Of a DNA stretch of 64,000 nucleotides, positions 9,657 to 18,184 are shown in pieces. How positions within the stretch are numbered: the first letter of the stretch is position 1; each line of letters starts with the position of its first letter. This DNA comes from Lachnospiraceae bacterium. Its GTDB lineage: Bacteria; Bacteroidota; Bacteroidia; Bacteroidales; Muribaculaceae. The stretch spans positions 479,477 to 543,476 of the forward strand of contig JAMPGZ010000001.1 of the NCBI GenBank assembly GCA_023663655.1, read 5' to 3'. The translations under genes and the position numbers were made by a program. The notes under the pieces are model-generated. The model had not been told where the DNA came from. It searched no databases and saw nothing but the letters and a program-made list of their open reading frames with translations.

Positions 9657-9696
9657 AAAAACAGCTCCATGCGACAATCGCATGGAGCTGTTTTTG
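9657..9696. terminator. Bidirectional intrinsic terminator
   Basis: AAAAACAGCTCCATGCGA and TCGCATGGAGCTGTTTTT form a perfect 18 bp stem with a CAA loop, with T-runs on both strands. It ends the gene at 9104-9637 and could also stop minus-strand transcription arriving from about 10190. Confidence 0.9.
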
Positions 9697-10196
9697 ATTC
9701 GGTCAATATGGACTGACGCATCGCAAGCAATATAATCGTCACGAGGCGGGATGCAATGCACTACACAGTATGACAGTTTCGTTACTTCGTGACCCAAGGG
9801 TGTTGCAAAGCCCTCTGAGCCTACTCTACCCAGATTTGTTTTCATGATTTTCAAGAATTAAGATAAGTCATCCCCGGCGGCAACGACAGTGGCTTCGTGT
9901 TGGTGGCTTGCGCGCGGGAGCCAATTTCAAGCAGTCTTTCAGGTCATTTTCTGAAACTTAGCGAATTCTCGGGCGACTCCATCTGCTTCCGCTATCGTTG
10001 TCGGTCGGGTTCTGCAGGGGAGAGTGCCTGTCGGAGTACTCCAACGGATCCGTGCAGTCATTGGCGTGGCTCTCGGGGCTGACTTAAGCCGGCTGATGTC
10101 AGTGTCCTTCGGGCGTGTTGCCGTGATTGTGGCGGAACCGTGACGGGATGTCTCTCCCGCAGATTGATGCCGTTATTGTTTGTTGGAGCAAAGATA
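9697..10196 (-). other. Gene-free region with possible structured minus-strand RNA
   Basis: No credible coding sequence was found. On the minus strand a TATCTTTG (10189-10196) is followed by a run of local hairpins: CGGGA..TCCCG, CTGAC..GTCAG, GGAGTACTCC, TTTCAG..CTGAAA, TGGC..GCCA. The stretch ends at the bidirectional terminator at 9657-9696. This would be a transcript of about 530 nt, but there is no clear -33 element. A 22 nt piece (9885-9906) recurs at 63956-63977, so it may instead be dispersed repeat DNA. Confidence 0.3.
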
Positions 10197-10283
10197 GTGA
10201 GGGTTTTCGGGGGATTTACCCACTTTTTGTCCCCTATGGGTGATTTTTTTGCAACGGGATGTAGGATGCTGGAGCGGGAGAGG

Positions 10284-10319
10284 TTACCCGGCATGTAGCG
10301 TTAGCGGAATGCCGGGTAA
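10284..10319. repeat. REP-like palindrome
   Basis: TTACCCGGCAT and ATGCCGGGTAA are perfect 11 bp arms around GTAGCGTTAGCGGA. The same palindrome with variant arms occurs at 10408-10437, 39808-39840, 52621-52650 and 57195-57224. Confidence 0.75.
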
Positions 10320-10407
10320 TCGTGAATGCACGTTTTTTTTTGAGTTCCGGAGGAACGATACAATGGTTCGCTCTTTCAGAGCTTAATTTTAATTATCGAC
10401 CAATTGA

Positions 10408-10437
10408 CCCAGCATTTCGCTGGCGCTACATACTGGG
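10408..10437. repeat. REP-like palindrome, variant
   Basis: CCCAGCAT and ATACTGGG flank TTCGCTGGCGCTAC. This is the element at 10284-10319 in reverse orientation with changed arms. The changes in the two arms partly compensate, which suggests that the hairpin is conserved. A palindrome-like GTTCCGGAGGAAC lies nearby at about 10344. Confidence 0.6.
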
Positions 10438-10503
10438 CTGAACTCTTGCGGTCATACAGACCGCCTCTTACAACACGGGGTCAATATGTGGTGGGGGATA
10501 ATG

Positions 10504-10535
10504 AAAAAGCGGTCGGGCTGATGCTCGACCGCTTT
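10504..10535 (-). terminator. Terminator downstream of tRNA-Gln
   Basis: AAAGCGGTCG (10506-10515) pairs with CGACCGCTTT (10526-10535). On the minus strand the hairpin is followed by TTTTT-type sequence, right after the tRNA 3' end. Confidence 0.75.
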
Positions 10536-10539
10536 AGTG

Positions 10540-10610
10540 TTGTCTTACCTGGATTCGAACCAAGACAGGCAGAACCAAAAACTGCAGTGCTACCATTACA
10601 CCATAAGACA
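10540..10610 (-). tRNA. tRNA-Gln (anticodon TTG)
   Basis: The minus-strand 71 nt sequence starts TGTCTTATGGTGTAATGG and ends in TAAGACA plus a discriminator A, forming a 7 bp acceptor stem. The D-loop is GGTGTAATGGTA, the anticodon loop is TTTTGGT with anticodon TTG, and the T-arm contains GGTTCGAATCC. The CCA is not encoded. A terminator hairpin follows. No other tRNA was found nearby. Confidence 0.93.
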
Positions 10611-10697
10611 ATCCTAATTGCCCAAACATCGAAGCCGATGTCTAAAGCACTGCAAAGATAAATAGTTTTTTTTAATTATGCAAGCCCGACGCTAAAT

Positions 10698-10729
10698 TTT
10701 GCATTAATGAGTTATATTTAGTAACTTTG
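10698..10729 (+). promoter_or_regulatory. Bacteroidetes promoter (TTTG-N20-TAACTTTG)
   Basis: TTTG at 10698-10701 and TAACTTTG at 10722-10729, with 20 nt spacing, sit 23 nt before the ATG at 10753. This likely drives the acyltransferase to secG operon. Confidence 0.75.
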
Positions 10730-10752
10730 TAAATTATTGCAAGATAATACAG

Positions 10753-11586
10753 ATGAATACCGAAATAAAGCCTACCGTGCTTGACTTCAACGACATTGCG
10801 GCTATGGTGCCGAAATTGTCATCGCATGAGCGACTGGTCAACAAAGCCTTGCATTGGCTGTCGGTGGACAAAGTCAATGCCGTTCACGAAAAATATTGCC
10901 ACACTCCAGGACCTGAATTTGCCCGGAATCTGCTCAAAGATTTCGACATAGACCTCCGTGTGGATGGCAAAGAGATTCTTGAGAATCTTCCTGAAGGAGC
11001 TTTTGTGGCCGTGAGCAACCATCCGTTTGGAGCACTCGACGGCATCTCACTCATAGCCCTCCTCACTCAATATCGCCCGGAATTCAAGGTGATGGTCAAC
11101 ATGGTGTTGAACCACATCTCGGCGATGCGCCCCAACTTCATAGCTGTCGACGCGCTCGCCTCCGACGACCCCGCCAAAAAAGCAGTGTCGATGAACGGCA
11201 TAAAGCAGGCAATCATGCAGGTGAGAAAGGGTCAGCCTGTGGGATTCTTCCCCGCCGGCGCCGTGAGCAAGATAAACAGCCGCCTGCGCATCGAGGATCG
11301 CCAATGGCAACCCACCATCATAAGGCTGATACAGCAACTCGGAGTGCCGGTGGTGCCGATATATTTCCACGGACACAACAGCACGTGGTTCAACATACTC
11401 GGGCTTATCGACTGGCGGCTGCGCACGCTGCGACTGCCGGCTGAGGTGTGGAAAAAATGCCACTCCACCATCCATGTGTCGGTGGGCGACATCATTCCCG
11501 CATCCGAACTCAAAGCCCACGGATCGCTCGACGAACTCGGAGAGTTCCTGAAAAACAAAACTTATCAGTTAAGGTCACGTAAATGA
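10753..11586 (+). CDS. Lysophospholipid acyltransferase family (PlsC/OlsA-like)
   Basis: The 277-residue protein carries the acyltransferase motif VSNHPFGALDG (about residue 80), a variant of the H(X)nD catalytic motif. A later FFPAGAVSK block and the PVVPIYFHGHNS block are typical of membrane lysophospholipid or ornithine/glycine-lipid O-acyltransferases of Bacteroidetes. It presumably esterifies a lyso-lipid at the inner membrane. A GlsB-type N-acyltransferase partner is not seen here. It overlaps the sigma-54 activator gene by 4 bp (ATGA at 11583-11586), implying translational coupling. Confidence 0.85.
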   Translation: MNTEIKPTVLDFNDIAAMVPKLSSHERLVNKALHWLSVDKVNAVHEKYCHTPGPEFARNLLKDFDIDLRVDGKEILENLPEGAFVAVSNHPFGALDGISLIALLTQYRPEFKVMVNMVLNHISAMRPNFIAVDALASDDPAKKAVSMNGIKQAIMQVRKGQPVGFFPAGAVSKINSRLRIEDRQWQPTIIRLIQQLGVPVVPIYFHGHNSTWFNILGLIDWRLRTLRLPAEVWKKCHSTIHVSVGDIIPASELKAHGSLDELGEFLKNKTYQLRSRK

Positions 11587-12803
11587 AGCCGGTAGATATA
11601 TCAGCGGAAATACAGCAAGCCAAATCACGGTTTGGAATCGTAGGCAATGCCCCGGCACTGACTGCGGCGATCCAACGTGCCATCCGTGTGGCACCCATCG
11701 ACCTGTCGGTGCTCATCACCGGCGAAAGCGGAACCGGAAAAGAATTTTTCCCTCAGATCATACACCAATACGGAGCCAGAAAACACTCGAAATATATCGC
11801 CGTAAACTGCGGCGCCATCCCTGAGGGCACAATCGACTCCGAGCTGTTCGGCCATGAAAAAGGGGCGTTCACCGGCGCGGTGGCATCGCGAAAAGGATAC
11901 TTTGAAGAAGCCGACGGCGGAACCATATTCCTTGACGAAGTCGCCGAACTCCCTCTCACCACCCAAGCGCGCCTGCTGCGAGTGCTGGAGAGCGGAGAGT
12001 TCATCAAGGTAGGCTCATCGACAGTGCAACGCACCAACATCCGCATAGTCGCCGCCACCAATGTCGATATGCTGAAAGCGGTGGAGAGCGGCAAGTTTCG
12101 CGAGGATCTCTATTACCGACTTTCCACTATACACATCAGTGTGCCGCCGTTGCGTGAACGCGGAAATGACATACTGCTGCTCGCCCGCAAATTTGCCGCC
12201 GATTTCGCCGAACGCTACCGAATGCCTGCTATAGAATTTGATCCGGAAGCCTCCGAGATGCTTCTGCGCTTCCCCTGGCCGGGCAATGTGCGACAGCTCA
12301 AAAATGTGGTCGAGCAGATAGCTCTGTTTGACGCAGGCAACACCGTAAGCTCCGCCGAGCTATCACAATATCTCCCCGCAGGAGCCGGGATTTACACCCC
12401 TGCAATCTCCGAGTCGGGCATACACTCCTACGCAGCCGAGCGCGAAGTGCTGTTCAACATGATATTCCGCATGAGGGAAGAGATCGACTCTCTGCGGGCA
12501 TCGCTAAGCGCCATGTCGCGCGCTCCGCAGCCCGTAGCCTCCTACGAACCGACAAAGCCGGTGATGGAGATGCCCGGAACACTCGTGAAATACTCTCCGG
12601 TGGAGTCAGTGTTTAACCACACCGCGACACAGGTGATGCCCATCGACGCGGAAGATGCCGGAATGACATTGGAAGCGACAGAACGCGAGACCATCAAACG
12701 CGCGCTCGAACGCAACGAAGGCAGGCGCAAAGCCACCGCCACCGAACTAAACATCTCGGAAAGAACTCTCTACCGAAAAATAAAGGAATATGGACTTGAA
12801 TAG
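11583..12803 (+). CDS. Sigma-54-dependent Fis-type transcriptional activator
   Basis: The 406-residue protein starts almost directly with the AAA+ domain. Walker A GESGTGKE is at about 47-54, the sigma-54 contact loop GAFTGA at 94-99 and Walker B TIFLDEV at about 114. It ends with a Fis-type helix-turn-helix (RRKATATELNISERTLYRKI). There is no N-terminal receiver or PAS domain, so control must come through the linker or from other factors. It heads the usual Bacteroidetes cluster sigma-54 activator, lptE, TPR protein, secG. It overlaps lptE by 14 bp. Confidence 0.93.
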   Translation: MKPVDISAEIQQAKSRFGIVGNAPALTAAIQRAIRVAPIDLSVLITGESGTGKEFFPQIIHQYGARKHSKYIAVNCGAIPEGTIDSELFGHEKGAFTGAVASRKGYFEEADGGTIFLDEVAELPLTTQARLLRVLESGEFIKVGSSTVQRTNIRIVAATNVDMLKAVESGKFREDLYYRLSTIHISVPPLRERGNDILLLARKFAADFAERYRMPAIEFDPEASEMLLRFPWPGNVRQLKNVVEQIALFDAGNTVSSAELSQYLPAGAGIYTPAISESGIHSYAAEREVLFNMIFRMREEIDSLRASLSAMSRAPQPVASYEPTKPVMEMPGTLVKYSPVESVFNHTATQVMPIDAEDAGMTLEATERETIKRALERNEGRRKATATELNISERTLYRKIKEYGLE

Positions 12804-13350
12804 AATCCCTTTCAGAAAAATAGCGGGAAAACTCTCCTTCAACAGGGCTACGATATGGGTAGCTCTGCTGAGTTGCATACTCCTGACTCAAAGCTGCCGC
12901 ATAAACTTCACCCTCAACGGCTCGGCGATAGACTATACCGTGTATAAAACCATATCGGTATCCAACTTCCCGATCAGAGCCGCACTGGTGTATCCGCCAC
13001 TGCAACAGACATTTGAAAACGCTCTTCTCGACTATATCACCCGCAACACCCGCCTGCAAGTGGTCGACCACGGAGCCGACCTTGAAATGACCGGCGAAAT
13101 AACAGGATACTCACTCTCCCCACAAGCGGTGACCGAAAACGCACTTGCGTCGAAGACCCGCCTCACGATCACTGTACGTGTGAAATACACCGACACCAAA
13201 AACGAGAAAAACGACGTCGACCAGTCATTCTCAGCCTATCAGGATTTTGACAGCTCAGAGATGCTCACCGACGTGCAGGATCAATTGTGCACAGAGATCA
13301 CCGAACAGCTTGTAGACCTCATTTTCAACGCCACACTCGGAAACTGGTAA
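12790..13350 (+). CDS. lptE: LptE-family LPS assembly lipoprotein
   Basis: The 186-residue lipoprotein has a basic, hydrophobic leader ending in LLTQSC (Cys about 36). The body FTLNGSAIDYTVYKTISVSNFPIRAALVYPPL, ...ALLDYITRNTRLQVV, ...DLEMTGEITGYSLSPQAV is the LptE/RlpB pattern of Bacteroidetes. LptE plugs the LptD barrel that delivers LPS to the outer membrane. Its place between a sigma-54 activator and a TPR gene, followed by secG, is the conserved order. The long leader before the hydrophobic core means a later start is possible, but no better ATG was seen. Confidence 0.85.
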   Translation: MDLNRIPFRKIAGKLSFNRATIWVALLSCILLTQSCRINFTLNGSAIDYTVYKTISVSNFPIRAALVYPPLQQTFENALLDYITRNTRLQVVDHGADLEMTGEITGYSLSPQAVTENALASKTRLTITVRVKYTDTKNEKNDVDQSFSAYQDFDSSEMLTDVQDQLCTEITEQLVDLIFNATLGNW

Positions 13351-13357
13351 TCACGGA

Positions 13358-14143
13358 ATGATGAAGAAGTCAGATGCGGAAATATTGAAAGAACTGCTTG
13401 CCGACCCGTCAAAAAAGGTCAGCCCGGAGTGGTGTGACGCTGTGAGCCGCAAGAATCCTTACTTCACCCTGCCGGCAATGCTTGAACTGGAACGCAACGT
13501 CAACACAGGTGGGGACTCCGACCGGAGGAAAAAACTCATACAGCGTGTAGCCATGAACAGTGCATCGCCCGAAATGCTTTACCGCCTTACAGAACCACTC
13601 GGACAGGCACAGAACAATTTCTATCCCGAGGAAGAGCCCAAAGAACCGGCATCGACCGAGGAGGTGATCGACACGTTCATAACCACCTATGGCGGAAGCG
13701 ACAACGAAGAAACCGCTCTTTTAGAAAAGCTCATTTTCAACCCGGTGCCTGATTACGCCCTCCTTCTTTCCGAAGAGGAGGGAAGAAGCCTCCCGGCTGA
13801 AACCGACGCTGCCGACGACACTCAGGAGAGCCGCATAAACTCGTTCATCCTGAAAAGCCGTGAGCACCACGGACACTTCCCTCCGGCAACCGAAACACCG
13901 GCTCCGGCTCCCAAGCCCGTGCCCGCCAAAAAAGAACCGATTCAAGAGCCTGCCACTCAGGATGACACGCTTCTGAGCGAGAGTTTGGCTAAAATTTATA
14001 TAAAACAGCGTCGATATGCCAAGGCTTATGAAATTATAAGCAATTTAAGTTTGAAATATCCGGAAAAAAGTATTTACTTTGCAGACCAATTGCGTTTTTT
14101 GCAGAAACTGGTCATAAATCAGCAATATATAAAACAGAAATAA
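13358..14143 (+). CDS. Conserved TPR-like hypothetical protein of the lptE-secG cluster
   Basis: The 261-residue protein is soluble, with no signal peptide. A Pro/Glu/Ala-rich linker (about 165-200) leads to a single TPR-like C-terminal motif (LAKIYIKQRRYAKAYEIISNLSLKYPEKS). It is a constant neighbour of lptE and secG in Bacteroidetes. No function is known to me. It is 1 bp from secG and evidently co-transcribed. Confidence 0.7.
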   Translation: MMKKSDAEILKELLADPSKKVSPEWCDAVSRKNPYFTLPAMLELERNVNTGGDSDRRKKLIQRVAMNSASPEMLYRLTEPLGQAQNNFYPEEEPKEPASTEEVIDTFITTYGGSDNEETALLEKLIFNPVPDYALLLSEEEGRSLPAETDAADDTQESRINSFILKSREHHGHFPPATETPAPAPKPVPAKKEPIQEPATQDDTLLSESLAKIYIKQRRYAKAYEIISNLSLKYPEKSIYFADQLRFLQKLVINQQYIKQK

Positions 14144-14144
14144 C

Positions 14145-14516
14145 ATGTATATCTTAGTTATCACACTTACTGTAATCGCATCAATCCTTATGATCGGAGT
14201 GGTGCTCATTCAAAAATCAAAAGGAGGAGGTCTTTCTTCTCAATTCGGCGGAGCCAATCAGGTAATGGGCGTTCGCCGCACCAACGACTTCATTGAAAAG
14301 ACCACATGGTGGCTCGCTGCCGCAATCGGCGTATTGGCTATTGTAGGCGTTTTCGTTATGCCCCGCAACCTTGTTCAGGGCACTTCACGCGTGGCTCCCG
14401 CTGCCGTTGAGCAGACTCAGCCCGCCGACTTCAACACCAACGTAGGCGACGCTCCCGCTCTTCCCGTAGCTCCTGCCGCTCAGGAAGCTCCTGCTGAAAC
14501 ACCCGCTCAGAACTAA
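14145..14516 (+). CDS. secG: Preprotein translocase subunit SecG
   Basis: The 123-residue inner-membrane protein has two membrane helices (MYILVITLTVIASILMIGVVLI and WWLAAAIGVLAIVGVFVM). Between them lies the SecG signature QKSKGGGLSSQFGGANQVMG. An Ala/Pro-rich C-terminal tail is common in Bacteroidetes SecG. It acts with SecYE in protein export and ends the envelope operon. A terminator follows at 14538-14577. Confidence 0.93.
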   Translation: MYILVITLTVIASILMIGVVLIQKSKGGGLSSQFGGANQVMGVRRTNDFIEKTTWWLAAAIGVLAIVGVFVMPRNLVQGTSRVAPAAVEQTQPADFNTNVGDAPALPVAPAAQEAPAETPAQN

Positions 14517-14537
14517 CATCACATCCACTAAAGATAC

Positions 14538-14577
14538 ATCCGGACTATCACCATCGTGGCGGTCCGGATTTTTTTTT
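14538..14577 (+). terminator. Intrinsic terminator after secG
   Basis: ATCCGGAC (14538-14545) pairs with GTCCGGAT (14562-14569), followed by a run of eight T. Confidence 0.9.
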
Positions 14578-14633
14578 GCAATCCAATCGGCAATTTTATT
14601 TACAATATGTGATCGGGAATACCATCTTTTCAT

Positions 14634-14641
14634 TATCTTTG
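14634..14641 (+). promoter_or_regulatory. Bacteroidetes -7 element (TATCTTTG)
   Basis: TATCTTTG lies 57 nt before the ATG at 14699 and probably drives the 14699-19242 operon. No clear -33 element was found. Confidence 0.6.
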
Positions 14642-14698
14642 CAATACCCTTCCCCCACATTAATTAACATCTTTAACCTCTTTAACTTTATTAACACC

Positions 14699-16768
14699 AT
14701 GGAAAGAAATGTAATGTGGATGATTCTGTTTCTTCTGTCACTTGCTGTAACCAAGCCGGTTGTTGCCGCACAGTCCGGCAGCCATCCCGGCGCACGCATA
14801 ATCGAATACCCCGATTACGAATGCAAGAAATCGGGAATACTTAACATCGAGAGAATCACTATTGACGGCGACAGCACACGCGTGGATTTTCTGCTGAAAT
14901 CAAAACCCGGATATTTCGGAACCGTAGGGAAAAACACACGTCTGCGCGACAACGCCTCATCGGTCGAATATCTTCCCGTCAGGGCTGAAGGCATTGAATT
15001 TGACAAGGCAATCCGCACAAAGAAAGACAGTGTCGTGCGCTACTCTCTGTTTTATGAGGCATTGCCCGCCACAGTCAAGAAAATCGATATGCTTGAGGGC
15101 ACTTGGGACATCTTCGGCATAAGACTCGACGGGGAGAAAGCCGCTAAACCGGCTCGCGTGAAGAATCCCGAGTCACTGATAGTGACCAAAAAGCACTCCG
15201 ACACTCCGGCACCCATATTCTCGCGTGGACGCATGACAATCTCCGGCATCATCGACAGCTATGACCCACGCGCTTATGGCGACCTCATCCAAGTAAACTT
15301 GGAGAACTGTATCGGACAAAAACGCCTCACCACCAATATACACATAAATCCCGACGGCAGCTTTTCAAAAGAGCTGGATATGCTGAGTTCCGGCGAACTG
15401 ACATTGCTATTTACCAATATTGATATGCTTTCGCTATACGTAGAACCGGGAGAAGATCTCTTCATTTATGTCGATCCCGAAATAATGAAGCTCCGGCAAG
15501 CCGGCGTGAAGACCGACAAGCCGACATTCAGTTTCGGTGGCTCTCTCGGCGAAATCAACAATGGCATAATCAACGCGCCGAAGCTCTCATACGTGCGCTA
15601 TGACAACCGGAAATCACAGCAGGAAAATCACCGTAAAATTGACGACACCGCTGAAAAGTGGACTGAAAAGACCGAGAATTATATCTCAGCCAATCCTTCC
15701 CTGCATCCTATAGCCGCACGGTATCTAAGAAGCAATATTCTATCATTCACCGCATTCAATCACCTCGATCATCTTGACCGGAGCAATTCTTCCGAGAAAA
15801 AGGACACGGCATTTATACTGAAGATTTTCTCCGAGGTGTTGCCGCCGGTATGGACTGCCGACTCCATTATTCTAACAACCGACATGGCTTCAGGATTGAT
15901 GAACCGCATCTCCTACTGCCGTCTTCCTTATCTGACCGGAGCGATACGGAATCATGGTGTGACTCTGGATTCCGCGGCAATGCGGAAGCTCATTTATGCC
16001 CGCAAAAAACGTGAGACAGAAAAAGAAAGTAATCTTTCCGGCTCGCAGGAACTGGGACAGTCAAAGCCGGAACCGGCGAAGAAGAGAATCAATCAACTTG
16101 CCCACCCGATCAATAGCACAGAAAAATATACCCGAGCCTTAATGGACTTCGCCGGGCTTACGGAAGCCTCGCTTTTTATGCAAGTCAACGAAGCGGCATA
16201 CGTGTGCAGTTATCTTATTCCTCACGATCTCGGTCCCATCGAAGAAACAATGGCTACCATCGACTCACTGCACCTCATCACGCGTCCCGAATTGCGTGAC
16301 GCAGTCGCCGAATACTACGAAGGTCTTTATGCGACCCGCCCTTACCATCTACCCGATACCGAAGGCGGGAAAATACTCAAGTCAATCATTGCGCCTTACA
16401 AGGGCAAAGCTGTGATAGTCGATTTCTGGACCTTGGGGTGTGGACCTTGCCGCTTGGAAATAGAGACCTGGAAAGAGTTCCGAGACAAAAACCGTACAGG
16501 TAAGGACTATGTGTTTGTCTTTGTCACCAATGACGAAGAATCGCAGGAAGAGCCTTACGAAAAGTATGTGGCAAAGAACCTGAACAACGACATCACACTG
16601 CGCATCCCTCACAAAGACTTCTTGCTGATAAAGGAGGAGCTGAACTTCAACTCTTATCCACGCAAAATTCTCTTTGACCCCGAAGGACGTGTCGTCAATT
16701 CCAATTTCCGCTTCTACTCTTCTGAGATTTTGGGAAAGTCGCTCCAGAAATTAGGAATCGAGCTATAA
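14699..16768 (+). CDS. Exported TlpA/thioredoxin-like disulfide oxidoreductase
   Basis: The 689-residue protein starts at ATG 14699; the frame is open to 14576 but that part crosses the secG terminator and the promoter. A signal peptide (MERNVMWMILFLLSLAVTKPVVAAQ) is followed by a beta-rich region and a DUF4369-like segment around residues 180-270 (MTISGIIDSYDP...). A long helical part comes next, and the thioredoxin domain is C-terminal with VDFWTLGCGPC at about residue 574-584. It is likely a periplasmic thiol reductase or outer-membrane-facing thioredoxin lipoprotein-like enzyme. It is followed after 6 bp by the split MG2/plug genes, so the three form one operon. Confidence 0.85.
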   Translation: MERNVMWMILFLLSLAVTKPVVAAQSGSHPGARIIEYPDYECKKSGILNIERITIDGDSTRVDFLLKSKPGYFGTVGKNTRLRDNASSVEYLPVRAEGIEFDKAIRTKKDSVVRYSLFYEALPATVKKIDMLEGTWDIFGIRLDGEKAAKPARVKNPESLIVTKKHSDTPAPIFSRGRMTISGIIDSYDPRAYGDLIQVNLENCIGQKRLTTNIHINPDGSFSKELDMLSSGELTLLFTNIDMLSLYVEPGEDLFIYVDPEIMKLRQAGVKTDKPTFSFGGSLGEINNGIINAPKLSYVRYDNRKSQQENHRKIDDTAEKWTEKTENYISANPSLHPIAARYLRSNILSFTAFNHLDHLDRSNSSEKKDTAFILKIFSEVLPPVWTADSIILTTDMASGLMNRISYCRLPYLTGAIRNHGVTLDSAAMRKLIYARKKRETEKESNLSGSQELGQSKPEPAKKRINQLAHPINSTEKYTRALMDFAGLTEASLFMQVNEAAYVCSYLIPHDLGPIEETMATIDSLHLITRPELRDAVAEYYEGLYATRPYHLPDTEGGKILKSIIAPYKGKAVIVDFWTLGCGPCRLEIETWKEFRDKNRTGKDYVFVFVTNDEESQEEPYEKYVAKNLNNDITLRIPHKDFLLIKEELNFNSYPRKILFDPEGRVVNSNFRFYSSEILGKSLQKLGIEL

Positions 16769-16774
16769 CCCGAT

Positions 16775-18184
16775 ATGAGATTCATCCTCGCAATACTGTC
16801 TCTATGCTTTGCGTCTCCGGCTTTACCGATTGAAAGCCGGACACCGACCACGCATATCACAATCGATGTGCCCGACAGCATTGCCACGAAGTCAACTACG
16901 GTTTCAGTGTCAGTGACTGACGGTGGCTTGCCTGCCGAGAATTCGACAACAATAGGCTGCGAGATATTGCTCAACTCCGAGCTTAAAGGCAACATTGAAA
17001 CCCCCCAATATTATTTCGAGAATCCAGACGCAGGAACCGACATCGACCTTGACCTGCTGATGATGACACAAGGATGGAGGAGATATGACTGCACCGACAT
17101 CCTGAATGACTCTCTGCCGAAGATTGACTTTCCGGTAGAACAATCGCAGTCCATAAGCGGTCACGTCGAAAAGTCATTCAACCGCCATCCAAAAGGGATG
17201 AAAGTGGTGCTTTTCTCCCCCACAACGCTTGAAATGACTCAGTTTCAACTCGGCGACAGCAACCGGTTTGTCATCTCGGGGCTTGATTTCGTAGACGGCA
17301 CTCCGTTCACCCTCGAGGCTCAGACGAAAGATGGAGGCACATCGACCGTTTCAATACATATCGACTCTGTCGCAGCTCCTAAAGTATCGCCTCTTATGGA
17401 ATATGCCTCCAACTCACAACAAGCCGACAGCACAACACTATCTTTCTCACAATATGTGAAGAAACAACCACGCACCCCGTCACTGCTCGATATGCAGGAG
17501 CTGGACGAAGTGAGCGTTACCGCACGCAAGAAGCAGAAATGGAGCAGCCGAGGCAACATCAATCCTCACCGCAGCTATAAAGACGGCGATGAGAAAATCG
17601 CCCGGTTTTCCACTATGGAATCCCTTCTCAGGAGCCTGAGTGTGAGAATCCGACACTCCGACAATGACGGCGGAGCATTGCCCGAACCACAATTTGGAGA
17701 ATATGTCACGAACGACTTCATTCCAACACCCGTGTTCATCGACGGTTTCCGAAGCGAACAGCGTGAAGCCTTTGACCTACATCCGCAGAACGTGAACTCC
17801 ATCGAGTATTTCCGTCCCGGCGATGCACGTGTCGCCTCCTATACACCCGAAGCAATCTATACAGGGGTATTGCTCATAACCACCAAATATGGTTCGGAGG
17901 GAAAAAGAACACAGCAACCGTCAATGGCAAGCATCACCCCACTCGGCTATCAGCCTCCGGTGGAATTTTATGTGCCTAAATACCCGGAAGCGGAAGATGC
18001 ACTGTATCATTATCCAGGCTCCCGCCCCACTCTATATTGGAATCCGAAACTATCGACGGGGGCAAATGGCAAATTCAGTATTGAGATACCGGAAAGCACT
18101 TGCCCTAAATTAAACATCTCTTTGCAAGGCATAACCCACGGCGGTAAGATTATCGATATAACTAAAGCGATGCAATCAAAATGA
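16775..18184 (+). CDS. C-terminal half of an MG2/TonB-plug-type surface protein, with its own signal peptide
   Basis: The 469-residue protein has a signal peptide (MRFILAILSLCFASPALPIES). It then enters directly into SVSVTDGGLPAE, LLNSELKGNIETPQYYF and LDLLMMTQGWRRYD. In the roughly 800-residue Bacteroidetes MG2/TonB-plug proteins these lie in the middle. A plug-like part (LDEVSVTARKK, then VNSIEYFRPGDARVASYT...GVLLITTK) follows, then the usual ending (TLYWNPKLSTGANGKFSIEI...ISLQGITHGGKI). The N-terminal half is missing here and is encoded by the next gene at 18181. The stop overlaps that start (ATGA), so both halves are made together. Confidence 0.8.
   Translation: MRFILAILSLCFASPALPIESRTPTTHITIDVPDSIATKSTTVSVSVTDGGLPAENSTTIGCEILLNSELKGNIETPQYYFENPDAGTDIDLDLLMMTQGWRRYDCTDILNDSLPKIDFPVEQSQSISGHVEKSFNRHPKGMKVVLFSPTTLEMTQFQLGDSNRFVISGLDFVDGTPFTLEAQTKDGGTSTVSIHIDSVAAPKVSPLMEYASNSQQADSTTLSFSQYVKKQPRTPSLLDMQELDEVSVTARKKQKWSSRGNINPHRSYKDGDEKIARFSTMESLLRSLSVRIRHSDNDGGALPEPQFGEYVTNDFIPTPVFIDGFRSEQREAFDLHPQNVNSIEYFRPGDARVASYTPEAIYTGVLLITTKYGSEGKRTQQPSMASITPLGYQPPVEFYVPKYPEAEDALYHYPGSRPTLYWNPKLSTGANGKFSIEIPESTCPKLNISLQGITHGGKIIDITKAMQSK

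Noticed and set aside
9591..9854. 87-codon minus-strand frame
   Set aside because: It crosses the bidirectional terminator at 9657-9696 and enters the YhcH-family gene antisense.
10404..10661. 85-codon plus-strand frame
   Set aside because: It runs through a REP-like palindrome and over the tRNA-Gln gene.
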